A stretch of DNA of 64,000 nucleotides, taken from Vitis vinifera (taxonomy: Eukaryota; Streptophyta; Magnoliopsida; Vitales; Vitaceae). This document shows, piece by piece, positions 39,836-51,219 of the stretch (the first letter of the stretch is position 1; each line of letters starts with the position of its first letter). Where the stretch lies: assembly GCF_030704535.1 (NCBI RefSeq), contig NC_081806.1:5107001-5171000 (forward strand), written 5' to 3'. The notes under the pieces were generated by a model. That model did not search any database. It had not been told where the DNA came from and saw only the letters and a program-made list of their open reading frames with translations. A program made the translations under genes and the position numbers.

Positions 39836-40435
39836 CATGCAACTCAATGTTATGGAGCTTAGAAGAAAGTAAATTAAAAGGCCATTTTCAAGATTAATAT
39901 TACAACCTCAAAATTGTAAGGATGATGTAGATATGGTTTAAGATATCAAATACTTTTATTTTTGATTGAGAACTCATCTAATTAAAACTTTAATTATATT
40001 ATTTAAAAAAAAAATTAGATGAAGTTCTTTTCAAACGAAAACCAACTTTAATAAGGATCATTTATCCTTAAAAAGCTTTCAAAAATCATAAGGAGTTTTG
40101 CCATAACTTATTCCTAAAGCTTTCTAAGCTTAAAATATTGTAAAAGAAAAAAATGGAACTTTTGCAATTGACCGGTTAAAGGTATTTTGAGATGGGAATC
40201 AAATAGTAATAACCAACCTTGGGGCAAATGAGGTTTGGCCTAACCTAGTTGAGGATCGATCAATCGAACCTTTAATGGGTCTTGATTCTGGCACTGCAAA
40301 ATGTCCAAAAGCTAGTTTTTGGTTGTCCATCTAATTGATTAGTTGAGTTGAAATTATGCCTAATGGTTGTTTCATTCCAAAACTCCCATTTGAAACTTTA
40401 CAAGTTTATTTATGGCATAAGCAGCTCTTGAAATT

Positions 40436-40680
40436 AATATTACATCACATTAAATAGATTTGAAAGATTTTCTTGAGTATACCATTCATCCACTTGCTAA
40501 TCCTTAATTAGTGCACCATTAACTCCAATCTATTCTTATATTTTGAACTTCAATTATATCACATTAAAGAGCTAGCTTTGAAACATGTTCTTGAGGGCGT
40601 CATTTTCATCCACTAGCTAATCCTTAATTATTAACCCCAATTTATTCTTATTTCTTGAACTTCAATTGCAAACTAGGAGA
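40436..40680. repeat. Tandem duplication, ~115-bp unit
   Basis: Two units sharing ATCACATTAAA, TTCTTGAG, TCATCCACT-GCTAATCCTTAATTA and TTATTCTTAT-TTTTGAACTTCAATT, starting near 40438 and 40553. Confidence 0.75.
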
Positions 40681-40699
40681 CCAAAATTAAGAGTTATTT

Positions 40700-43650
40700 T
40701 TTATTACATTGTGCGAGGGGTTTGTATCAAGTGTGAGGAGTCACTTGAGTTCACACTTGAGTATATGTATAAAGTATGTGATATTTCTTGAATGTTTGTT
40801 AAACGTAAAGTATTAAATGTTTATCAAGTGCAAGATATCACTTGAGAATTTGTAAGAGTCCATTAAAATCTAAGGAATGTAAGTGTAAAGAAGAATAAAG
40901 AGAGTCTTAGTTGAGAGTACCTTTAGAATAATGAAAATCTCAAAATTGTCAAGTTAGAACTTATGAATGTAAGTAGGATGTCGACAAGATGTCGAATCAC
41001 AATGAAATTGCCTTGTTTGCAATATCTCTTAATTTACTGTTTTTTCATCTCAAGCACTTTAGTTTTATTATTTGCATATATATATATATATTGCTTATCT
41101 TATAATTTGGTAAAAAAGTTTTAACAAATAGACTATTACCCAATTAACTCTGCCTTTTAGATGGTTACTTAGGTTTATTTAGTAATACTTCACAAAATTG
41201 TACTACAAAGGCCTTCCTAACATGTTAAAGAAACTCTACTTCTTCAATCACAAAGAATTTGAAAAGGAAAAAAAATAAAAAATTAAAACCCTAGATATTT
41301 TCATGATTACTAGAAGGTAAGAGAAAATAACATTGGTGTCTTCATCACCTTCAGAAACTCAATCTGCCTCTCTCCCCTCCACTTTGGCTAACTAAGGAAA
41401 ATGATTTAATAATTTCGACTATGAAATTGATAGACATTGGATGCTAAAATTTAAATAATTCCTAAAAATAATAACCATGGTTTCATATTAAATTACCCTT
41501 AATTTTGAGGCCAATGAGACCTTACAAAATGGTGGATTATATTTCTTAAAGTGGGATTTATCTCCATGCATGTCAACCCTTCATGTAAGAGAAGCAAGAA
41601 AAAGACATAAGAGAAGCAAGGCGAAGACAACGGACTTAATAACTTGGGCTTTGAAGGATTGAGGGCCTAGAGGTTAATAATGCTATACATAAATAATGAC
41701 ACATGAGGCTTCTAAAAAGGGCTAAGTATGAGTACACAGTGGGCCTGTCGTCGCCCACATATCAGGTATCTACCACTTCGTGAACAAGATAATAAACTAA
41801 CTCAATTGGGCATTCTTAATTACATTTTGTTCTTGTCCTTCTACACGTCATTTATAATTTTAATATTTTGGATCTTACTTGCTAACGCGGGTTTGATTTT
41901 GTGCAATGAATGATCCCTTCTAACTAATGTCAATTTGAAATTAATATAATCTCAAGAAAAACCATATAGCCGAACAAAAATTTTCCACGAGTGGAGAATA
42001 TTTTAATTTATGAAAAGGAAGGTTTATTATTTGAAAAATTGGAATGAAGTCACGAGCTCCTATACCATGTCAAGTTAGAGGTAGCGACATGTGAACCAAC
42101 AGATAGTGGTGAAAGTCTAGTTGAGAATGGAATTCTTGATTTTACTTGGCCAATTGAGACTCCCATTTCTTACTTTGAAATATGAATCATTACCCACAGA
42201 AGTTTCCAACTTTAGAAGGGAAATCTGATCCTCTATGGTAGATTAACAAACCTTGACCCTTATCTTTCATAATTTTATTTTTTTATCCAATAATAATAAT
42301 AATAACTTAATGAAATTTATTTACTGGTATTAATAATTTTTAGAAAATTTTCATTCTAGAGAATTAAGAAAAGAATCCATAGAAACTTTTTATTGGATTC
42401 GATCCATGATTGAATTTAAAGTCTGAAGTCATATTTGACCTCTGGAACATACCAAAAAGGAAAAAGAAAGAAAAAAAAAAAAGGTTTTGTATTGAAAATA
42501 TGAGGAAAAATAAAATAGGGTGAAAATTTATTTAAATTAATAATTTTAAATTATTTGTTTAATTTTTGTCTAAAGAAGAAATAAGATAAATACTTTGAAA
42601 AGTAAATGTTAATAATTATTTGTTTAATTAATTTTATTTTTTTTAAATTCTTACTTTGCATCCTGTAAGTGGAAGAAAATTCATATCCTTGGTCAAAGAT
42701 TAGAGTTCCCACAAATATGACCACCCACCTTGTAAATATTTGTTTAATAAAACCATTTAAAATTTAGCTCAAGAAAATAAAATTATTGTTAAGGCAACTT
42801 AGCAATTACCAAAAGGTTTTATATATTTTATATTTTAATTTTTCCCTTGATATTTATTTTATTTTATTTTTTAAAATATAAAATGATGAATTTCAAAATG
42901 TATAAAATTCTCTTTGTTTTTCATCAAAATCAAATGAGAAAAATCTATTTTTTATTTTTTTTATTTTTGTCTTTGTTTTGTTTTTTGTAATAATGTTTCT
43001 CCTCAATTTTCAAGACCCAATTTCATGTTAGTAGGAAAATGAGCAAAAAGGGCAACTTGTATGACTATTATGCATTTTTTACACAAAATTAGTTTTTTAT
43101 TTTTTAGAATAGAAAATAACTTTTCAATTCCAAAAACACATTTAATAAACTTATCTTGAAAATAAGATTTTAACATTTTTTTTTTATTTTTAAAATGCAT
43201 GATTTTTAGAACAAATTTAATCTGTTTTCTTGTTTTTACTTTTTAGTGTCCTAAAAAAATAATTACAAACATATATAATAGATTAAAAAAAAAAAACCGT
43301 CTACATTATTCATAAATACACAGTATCTTCACAGGTCATATTGTGGCTCTTTTTGTGGAGCATATGACTTATTAACCAATTGCAGCTTGCGACCATGCTA
43401 CATCACATCTTTCGTCTGATGCTTCAAGCCATGTGCCATTGTTTTTTTCCTGCACTTTCACTACTATACATCCAGGTAATAGATGCAGATAAAGCACGTA
43501 CTTTCTTTCAATTTTTAAGAACTATAAATTTATAATAATAAGCTTAATTAGTACATAAGAGTTCCACTTAGGAATACAATGAGAATTATTCAAACACTTA
43601 GGGTTACATAGAGCACGACAGGCAAAAACATGAAAAGAAAAAGCAAGAAA
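40700..43650. other. Gene-free AT-rich intergenic region
   Basis: Nothing coding was recognised. The part nearest 43.65 kb should include the 3' UTR of eight-cysteine gene copy A (minus strand). Confidence 0.6.
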
Positions 43651-43702
43651 GGATAATTGATTAAACCATATCCATGCCCAACAGGAACAAGTAGAAGGAA
43701 AT

Positions 43703-43718
43703 GCTTAATTAATTAAGC
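43703..43718. repeat. 16-bp palindrome overlapping the stop codon of copy A
   Basis: GCTTAATTAATTAAGC is a perfect palindrome that includes the last codon and TAA stop of the copy A gene. The same palindrome overlaps the stop of copy B at 48091-48106. Confidence 0.85.
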
Positions 43719-44114
43719 ACATTGGAAATCTTTGGGAAGCGTCTTCCCACAAGTGTTGATCAGCAAGCTGAGTGAAAGGTGGATGTCAAGGTTGATGCCA
43801 AGAATGTTAGCTTTAATGGCTGTGCAAAGGCAAATGGCAGCTTCAAGATCGAGAAGGCCGTCCAGCAAGGCGCAACAAGGAGTGTCAGGAGGGGTTCCAA
43901 TCACAACCCCCACTAGCCCACTAAGCACGTTGGCGCAGACACCAAGTTTTAGGGCATCTATGGGGCAGCTACCCGAATTAGGGTTGGCTGGAGTGGGAGT
44001 TGGGGTTGGCTTTGACTTGGGCTGAGGGCAAGTGTCGCAACCACTTACAAGGGCAAACAAGACAAGGTTGATGGAGAGGAAGAGAGCAGCTGATGAAGTG
44101 CTCTTGGAATCCAT
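43713..44114 (-). CDS. DC2.15-type 14-kDa proline-rich / eight-cysteine-motif protein, copy A
   Basis: An intronless 133-aa protein. Residues 1-~25 are a signal peptide (hydrophobic [15 protein letters not shown]), then CDTC, a short Pro/Thr-rich spacer ([10 protein letters not shown]) and the eight-cysteine domain with Cys at 50, 60, 80, 81, 95, 97, 122 and 132 (C-X9-C-X19-CC-X13-CXC-X24-C-X9-C). This is the hydrophobic LTP-like domain of the DC2.15/EARLI1/ELP family; members are secreted and associated with the cell wall, with reported roles in cold, pathogen response and extensin-like wall assembly. The gene lies head-to-tail with a close paralogue about 4.4 kb away. A minus-strand TATA box lies ~110 bp upstream of the ATG. 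The opposite-strand open frame is only a shadow of this gene. Confidence 0.93.
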   Translation of the reverse strand: MDSKSTSSAALFLSINLVLFALVSGCDTCPQPKSKPTPTPTPANPNSGSCPIDALKLGVCANVLSGLVGVVIGTPPDTPCCALLDGLLDLEAAICLCTAIKANILGINLDIHLSLSLLINTCGKTLPKDFQCA

Positions 44115-44222
44115 CTCTAGCTCAGAGCCTAGACCTCAATGCACCAAGTACCACTGCTAGTGTACTACAACTGAATAAGTTAATTTTTCTGTGATGGTTT
44201 GTGAGAGTAAAGCTAATGTGGG

Positions 44223-44230
44223 TATTTATA
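44223..44230 (-). promoter_or_regulatory. TATA box of eight-cysteine gene copy A
   Basis: TATAAATA read on the minus strand, within CTATAAATACCC, ~110 bp upstream of the ATG at 44114. The paralogue at 48.5 kb has the same element at nearly the same distance. Confidence 0.75.
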
Positions 44231-44257
44231 GATTGAAGTGAGGGTTTGTTAGTGGAA

Positions 44258-44372
44258 AGAACGAGACAAGAATTGCAACAAAATATAGGAAAATTATAAG
44301 TGAGATAGCATGCAGCCATGTGATGCAAGGCTGGCCAGATATTTAGCTGGCAAAGCAAGAGGTTCTACATCC
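44258..44372 (-). promoter_or_regulatory. Upstream block shared by the two eight-cysteine paralogues (copy A)
   Basis: About 110 bp, 145-255 bp upstream of the ATG, closely resemble 48640-48735 upstream of the second copy. Both contain the segments TTTAGCTGGCAAAGCAAG and GCAGCCATG/GGAGCCATGTGA. It probably marks the limit of the ancestral duplication or a retained control element. Confidence 0.6.
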
Positions 44373-45488
44373 GATCATACAGGAGGGTTCAATTTTATTT
44401 TATTTTTAAATTCAACGTTTTGATTTTTTTGGATCACACCAGGCATCCCGTGATGGTCTGTCAATCATTCATGTCTACATCCCATTAAAACGGTTTCACT
44501 GTAGCTCTCTCTAGTAAGAACACGTGATGAGCAAGGTGTACTTGGCTAATCACTTAAATCAATACCTAACTATGACTTATGAGCTCACAATAATACAGGG
44601 CCAGGACGTATTTTTGGCGGGTGGATTGGAAAAAAGAAATGGGTGTACTCATCTAAATGTTCTTTAAAGGGAAAAAACTGAAAAAACTTTGAAAAGAAAC
44701 GAGGGGGGCATTGTATCCCTAATTTTGCCTTTGATAGCACAATGCATATCTGTCCTCTCGAGTGCCCCTTTTTTTATTTTGTTTTTAAAAAAAATAATAA
44801 TTTGAAAGTCTTATTGTTTGAGAAGGTATAGCATCCAAAACTGAAATAAATAAATAAATAAAATAAAATAAAACTTTGAAAAATAATTTCTAAATGAATG
44901 TACAACTCTCAAATTTTTTTTAAGAAAAAATCAAATGAACAATTAATTTTTGTTCAGAAAAAAAAAAAGAAATGAAATAAAATAAAATAAAATAATTTAA
45001 AAATCATACAATCCTCTAATAAAATTAAGCAAAATATTTCATACTCTGACTTATTACCTTTCCTTATTCAATTTAATTTCAAACATGAAATGATCATGTA
45101 TTTTAAAAATATACAATTGTTTCCTCCTTTTGTTTTCATGGCAACTTAATTTTTTTTATTTTTTATTTCTTTCATAAGCTTGAAGATCCAACCCATTAAT
45201 AGGGAACAAAAATGGTAACTTCTCTTTACAACCATCTTGATGTTGTATGTTTTAAATGATTAATTGGCCTCTATCTTGTCGTTGAGTGTAAGTTATGACT
45301 AATCCTACCATACAGTCATGCAACGTTACAAATCATAACTTCACCTTCAACAATAATGTATGTCTATTTTTATGCATTTGTGCCACGTCACGAACTACAT
45401 TTTCAACCATACTATACACGTTTCCATAATCTTATGTAGTAACATGAGTTATTCAATTGGACCCGCTCCACTTTTTTAGTAATGTTAA

Positions 45489-46516
45489 ATCATAGAAACA
45501 TCAAATTAATGAATAAGCTCGAAATGGATGGAAGCAACATTAACTCTTGGCTTTTTTAGAACATTAAGCATTTATATCACTATTTCCTTTAATAAAGAAA
45601 AACACATTTTCTGATTTCACGATATAAATATATATTCGTGCACATACGAATAAAAAATAAAGTTAACATGATTTGATAATCAATGTGATCCTTATGTCCA
45701 TAGAATGCATTAACACTCAACAATCTATTTCTAAATCATAGAAACATCAAATTAATGAATAAGCTCCTTCTGAATGGACGGAAGCAACATTAACACTTGG
45801 CTTTTTTAGAACATTAAGCACTCATATCACTATTTCCATTGATCAAGTGAAGCACATATTTTGATTTCATGATCAATATTAAGATTTTCCTTTCTATATA
45901 TATGTGTGCGCATGCGTGCGTGTGGTAACCAATCCACACATAGACACGAGTAGAAAATAAAGAAAAAGATAATATTTTTAACGTGATTCGACAATTAATG
46001 TGATCCCTATATCCACATAATGCATCAATATTCAACAATCCACTAATAAATTATAGAATCATCAAATTAATGAATAAACTCATTTGGAATGGATGGAAGC
46101 AACATTAACTCTTGGTTTTTTTAGAACATAAAATATTCATATCACTATTTCCATTAATCAAGAGAAGCACATTTTTTTTATTTCATGATGGATATTAATA
46201 TTTTCCCTTAATTTAGTGTGTGAACCAAACCACATGCACACACAAGTAAAAAATAAAGAAAAAAACAAGATTTTTAATGGAATTCAACAATCAATATGAT
46301 CTCTATCTCCACATAATACATCAATAGTTAACAATCCACTAATAAATCATAAAAACATCAAATTAATGAATAAGCTTCTGTTGAATGGATGGAAGCAACA
46401 TTCACTCTTGGCTTTTTTAGAACATTAAGCATTCGTATCAATATTTCCATTAATCAAGAGAAACACATTTTCTAATTTCATGATTGATATTAATATTTTC
46501 CCTTAATTTAGTATAT
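45489..46516. repeat. Tandem array of ~250-315-bp units (3.5 copies)
   Basis: Units begin at 45489, 45735, 46050 and 46346 with ATCATAGAAACATCAAATTA; the last is partial and runs up to the CACTA terminus. Shared landmarks are GGATGGAAGCAACATTAAC and TTGGCTTTTTTAGAACATTAAG. The second unit contains AACGTGATTCGAC, related to motifs in the Copia LTR-like region. Noncoding. Confidence 0.85.
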
Positions 46517-46521
46517 ATATA

Positions 46522-46740
46522 CACTATAAGAAATTTGAGTTTTCTCGACTGATATACACTATCAGAATAAATATTTATTAACGGATAATCCCGACACATA
46601 GTCAGGGAAAGGTGTGTTGACAAAAGTCTATTAATGTGAAATTTTCGTCACCAATAAGAAAATTTTAGCGACAAACTATCAAATGGATTTGGACTATTGC
46701 TATTACCACCAGATTAAGTTGGTTGGGAAAAGTAAATAAT
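46522..46740 (+). mobile_element. CACTA (En/Spm) transposon terminus
   Basis: Starts with CACTATAAGAAATTTGAG, close to the CACTACAAGAAA consensus of plant CACTA termini. Subterminal sequence contains GTCACCAATAAG and TAGCGACAAAC, in the style of CACTA subterminal repeats. No matching right end (CTTATAGTG or similar) was seen, so this is a truncated copy. Confidence 0.6.
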
Positions 46741-48060
46741 AAAAGATGTTAAGTTGTCGTGAAATCTCGATTTCATTACACATTCACATAGAACATCTTG
46801 TTACACTCCTTGCTAGTTTTGGATATTGACTTGATTGTTGGCTAACCACAATACCACTTCAAGTCTAAAAGGAAGTAATTGTGCCACCAAACTAACTTTG
46901 TTATTTACAATACAAAGAATATATATATAAGATTTATAAATGTAAATATCCTATATTTGTGCATTTATATTATAAATATTATCTATATAGAAATACATAT
47001 TATATATTATACATGTATGAATTACTATATATATATATATATATATATTATAAATTTATTAAAATAAAATTATTAGAAATTAATTAATTTTAATTCTTGT
47101 GTATTTTGTAAAATAATTAAATATAAATTTATAAATAAATTATCCACATTTTAAAATAAAAATACTTATATATGTATTATCATTTTTTATGTTATTAAAT
47201 ACATTCAAATTAGATAATTCTCTATAAAATGTATTTTTAAATTTTAAATAGTATTATTGGATGTTACAAATTATATCATACATATACCAATTTCTTTAAT
47301 AAAACAACTTCAAAATTTATATTATTATTTATATTTTTTTTTCTTAATATTTTCATAAGTTTTGATCAATTTTCACACCGGTATTTTGTGTTAAAATATC
47401 TATTAATATTTCTTGATATATCCATAAAAACCAATATTTTCATTAATATATATATCAACCATATTTCATTAATTTCTTTCTAAAATGGACAATAAAAAGT
47501 AGTTAAAAAATATATTAAAATGTTAAAACTATTATGATTAAAAAAATGTAAATATTGTATGAAACTAAAAAATTAATCATAAAATTGTTTTCTCACTAGC
47601 TAGATCATATTTATCATAATGAAAAGATTTCAAATTCATAAAACAATAATTATTTTTGGAACAAGTTATGTGAGGTATTATTATCAATAACATTGTTTTA
47701 GTGAGCAGTAATTTTCATAGAAAAAATTATTTATGAAAGTTCACTTTATTTTTTTTTTACAAGTAAATTGCTTTTGTACAAATGAGAAGAGTTAGAGAGC
47801 TCAACCCCGCGAGCTGATCGAGCAGTTCAACCTCCAACATTCCGTATGAAGCACAATAAAACTTATTCAAACTTCACAATCCAACGATATTTAAGTAGTA
47901 AGTACAAATAAAAACTAAGAAATACATAATAACATAAGCTTTTACATAAAATTTTACAATGAGAATTATAATCTCACGGCAAGAATTATTCAGCACTTCC
48001 ACACTCACAGAACACAACCATGGAGGAAAAAAAAACACGGAGAGAGGGGAAAAAAAGGGG
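46740..48060. other. AT-rich intergenic region after the CACTA terminus
   Basis: Extremely AT-rich, including (AT)n runs near 47026-47050. It may be body sequence of the truncated CACTA element, but no transposase similarity is visible. Confidence 0.5.
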
Positions 48061-48090
48061 AAAAATTAAACCAAATCCATGCTGCTACAT

Positions 48091-48106
48091 GCTTAATTAA
48101 TTAAGC
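48091..48106. repeat. 16-bp palindrome overlapping the stop codon of copy B
   Basis: GCTTAATTAATTAAGC, identical to the palindrome at the end of copy A and in the same relation to the reading frame. Confidence 0.85.
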
Positions 48107-48499
48107 ACATTGGAAGTCTTTGGGAAGCTTCTTCCCACAAATGTTGACAAGCAAGCTGAGTGAAACTGGGATGTCGAGGTGGATGCCAAGAATGTTAGCT
48201 TTAATGGCTGTGCAAAGGCAAGCGGCAACCTCAAGATCCAGAAGCCCTTCAAGCAAGGAGCAGCAGGGAGTAACAGGAGGGGTTCCAACGACAGCCCCAA
48301 CTGTCCCATTAAGCAGCTTGGCACAGACACCTAGTTTAAGGGCATCTCTGGGGCAGCTGCCATTGGAAGGGGTGGATGGAGTACTCGGAGTTGGAGTTGG
48401 CTTAGGCGGAGAGCAAGGTTTGTTAGCGCTTACAAGAGCAAAGAAGAGAAGGTTGATGGAGAGGAAGAGAGCAGCTGATGAAGAGCCCTTGGAATCCAT
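48101..48499 (-). CDS. DC2.15-type 14-kDa proline-rich / eight-cysteine-motif protein, copy B
   Basis: An intronless 132-aa protein, a close paralogue of the gene at 43.7-44.1 kb on the same strand. The start MDSKGSSSAALFL was chosen over an upstream in-frame ATG (48520) because it matches that paralogue. Signal peptide ~1-25; Pro/Thr-rich spacer (PPKPTPTPSTPSTPS); eight-cysteine domain with Cys at 49, 59, 79, 80, 94, 96, 121 and 131. The CxxC pair seen just after the signal peptide in the other three family members is reduced to a single Cys here (NKPC). Expected to be secreted to the apoplast or wall, with a wall-structural or stress role by family analogy. TATA box ~100 bp upstream. Confidence 0.93.
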   Translation of the reverse strand: MDSKGSSSAALFLSINLLFFALVSANKPCSPPKPTPTPSTPSTPSNGSCPRDALKLGVCAKLLNGTVGAVVGTPPVTPCCSLLEGLLDLEVAACLCTAIKANILGIHLDIPVSLSLLVNICGKKLPKDFQCA

Positions 48500-48599
48500 C
48501 TCCCAAACTTCACTATACAAAGCGCTAATGCTATTGTATTAGTACTAGCTAGCTAGCTAATGTGTTTTGCTGTGGTGGTGGAAAGTGAGGGAACGAGGG

Positions 48600-48607
48600 T
48601 ATTTATA
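48600..48607 (-). promoter_or_regulatory. TATA box of eight-cysteine gene copy B
   Basis: Minus-strand TATAAATA inside CTATAAATACCC, ~100 bp upstream of the ATG at 48499, matching the position and flanks in copy A. Confidence 0.75.
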
Positions 48608-48639
48608 GAATGAAACGAGAGCTTGTTAGAGGAATGAAT

Positions 48640-48735
48640 GAGACAATGAATCCAACAAAATATAGAGAATAAGAGAGAGCATGGAGCCATGTGAAGCAAG
48701 CTGTCCAGGAATTTAGCTGGCAAAGCAAGAGAATC
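48640..48735 (-). promoter_or_regulatory. Upstream block shared by the two eight-cysteine paralogues (copy B)
   Basis: Counterpart of the block at 44258-44372, with the same TTTAGCTGGCAAAGCAAGAG segment and spacing relative to the TATA box. Farther upstream the two flanks cease to align by eye. Confidence 0.6.
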
Positions 48736-48739
48736 TATC

Positions 48740-50850
48740 CCACGTTACAAGGATTAAGTTTATTTAATTTCACATTGATTATTTTGTAGTTGGGATCACA
48801 AGATAGACCAATCGACATGCATGTTAGGCGTTCTCGTGATGGTTCCGTAACTCTAATTGTAGGGACAGGCGAATCATTCATATGTTTACAGCCAATGAGA
48901 ATGGCTTTTGCTGAGTTTGAGTCCCATCATATATAGTTTGATTTTCAGCACCGTAATTTTGTCCCTCTGCTGATACAAATACAAAATGAGAAAGGTGATT
49001 TTTGTTTTGCTGTGCTGGCTGATTTAATTTGCATGTGTCAATCAGTATGATCTGTTACATGTAAGATTTGTGTTCTGTTCTTGTATGCTTTGCGCTTCTC
49101 AAATTACTCTCTGTACCTAGATAAAAACAGTACATTTTGTACTTTTCCACTTTTCTTTGAAAGCTAATTAATATGATATCGTTGTCATTTTTAAGAGACT
49201 CTCCCTGACTTACATCTTATATTAAGAGACTTTCTCATCCAAAGAAAGAAAAGGGAAAAATTAGAAGTTTCTTTCCTTCATCTCTACTGTATTTCCCAAA
49301 ACATAAGTCTCTATTTAAACTCATGATGACCACACAAAACCCAATTTGAAAAATCCAAAAACAGGTTTTTTAAGATTTTTTTTCGTAACATACCCAGGTT
49401 TAGGATTTGTTGGGTCGCATTAAGTGCGTGCCCAACAGGAATCCTTCCACCGGTGAGCCGAAGAGTGAGGTGGCCAACGGCAATTCCAAAAGAAACCCCA
49501 TGCTCACCCGCTGCTTGGTTTTAGCCCACCGGAATCATGGGTCCTTAACACCTGGCTAGCAATTTTTTCAATTATATTTTATGGAGGAATAATTGGTTAA
49601 TGTGCCAGTAACATGATAGTTTCCTGGGACTAGGGTAAAAATGTTGAGAGAGGAAGCAAAACCCTCTCATAGTGGGCCAGTGTGAGTGCATGTGTGTAAC
49701 TGAGCGAGGAGAGGAAGAAAGAATATATGCAGACCATGTTTCTATTCTAATTTTATAGGAAATTCTCGTGCATGTTTTATGGTATTGTCTTATTTTATTG
49801 AACTTTAATTTCTTGGAATATTTGTACCGAAAGCACAAAATAATTCCCATTTTAAAAATATCAATCTTAATTTTTGTTAAATTATAGATGCATTGTAATT
49901 TTGACATAAATATTCTTGATTTTTCCTTTTTAATGTCAAAAAGTGTTTTACCGTTGCAAAGATATAAACACATTGACCCCCCCCCAAAAAAAAAAAAAAA
50001 ACAAAAAAAAAAAAAAAAACCCTAAGAAGCACCTCAAATTTATTTTAGAAAAGCATCATATTTTAAGAACAAATTCTCTAAATAGTATTTTCAATTCAAA
50101 ATTTATCAATCCTGATTTTAAGATTGAAAAACTATTTTATATTATAAAGAAAACAGCCAAACAAGTCCTATTTTTTTGAATTGAAATTATTTTATCCCTT
50201 TTTATTAGATATTCCTTATTTCTTTCCCCAAACTATGCTGGTATCAACGCAACCACCGCATAACTTTGCCTTTTTTTTCCCTCTCTTTTAGAACAAGTAG
50301 CAGAAAAATCGAAACAAAAAATTGCTAGGGAAAGCATTTGATTGAATTTACATGTTGCTTGGTCGACCCAAGTTCAGTTGGAACATGCATGGTGTTGGTG
50401 TCAAGCCAACTGGATTCAGGTCCATCCAACTTCACTGGAGTCAGACGGACTTCTTTCTTGCACAGAAGGATGTCCGGACGGGTGTTCCGAACATGCCCCT
50501 CTAAAGCTTAAATTAGAAATCATTGAAAATAATTCTAACTATTTTTGTGGGAGAGAGTGAGTGTGTGCCTTGTTCGTAATTTTTGAAGGGTTTATATAGA
50601 GTTGATGACACCGTCATTGTCTTTCTTGTAATGATGATTGCTCGGTGGAAATCGAGCCTTGATAGGACAATCAATGTCGTCACTACTGCGTGGACTGACC
50701 AATCACATCAAGTAAGGGCTGCTGACTGTGCCTTTTGTTGATTATTGTGCCAAAATTTTGAACCATGTAGTTGGCTATCCATTTAGCTTGCCAATGTCTA
50801 AAATTGTGTGTGACAATTAATTGACATTGATTTTTAGATATAAATGACGT
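48740..50850. other. Intergenic region
   Basis: No gene recognised. It holds C and A homopolymer runs at 49977-50020 and a GC-richer patch at 49410-49560 of unknown origin. Confidence 0.5.
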
Positions 50851-50857
50851 CTAATCC

Positions 50858-50930
50858 GTCGCTCAGACATCAGACATCTAGGTCGACGCTCAGACATCAG
50901 ACATCTAGGCCTTTGCTCTGACATCAGGTG
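50858..50930. repeat. 27-bp tandem repeat, ~2.7 copies
   Basis: GCTCAGACATCAGACATCTAG recurs with a 27-bp period, followed by a degenerate third unit (GCTCTGACATCAGG). Confidence 0.8.
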
Positions 50931-50978
50931 TGGTTAACTATATATGTCAGAAATCATGAGGACTTGACTGGAATAATT

Positions 50979-51219
50979 TGTTCATCTAAAAGGTCCAGTC
51001 GGCTTGATATGTCCATTTCGTTTGACATTGTGAGTTCGTCTGAAAGGTCTAACTGGTTTGGTTTGTCCATTTTGTTTGACATTGTAGAAAAATGAAAACT
51101 TCTCACTTCTGGTGCCAGACGGAGCTTATCATAGTCTAGACGGAGTGATCCCAAACGGGTTACTTTTGGTGTCAAACGAAGCTTATTTTGGTCCAGACGA
51201 AGTGATCCCAAACGGGTTA
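50979..51219. repeat. Two adjacent pairs of ~55-bp tandem repeats
   Basis: One pair (from 50981 and 51035, ~54-bp period) shares GTCCATTT-GTTTGACATTGT. A second pair (from 51106 and 51163, 57-bp period) shares GTGATCCCAAACGGGTTA. Together with the 27-bp repeat they make a repeat-dense, TE-like segment with no recognisable protein. Confidence 0.75.

Noticed and set aside
43732-44025. Plus-strand open frame opposite eight-cysteine copy A
   Set aside because: It is the antisense shadow of a clearly conserved secreted protein, and similar shadows occur at 48120-48542 and 53459-53860.
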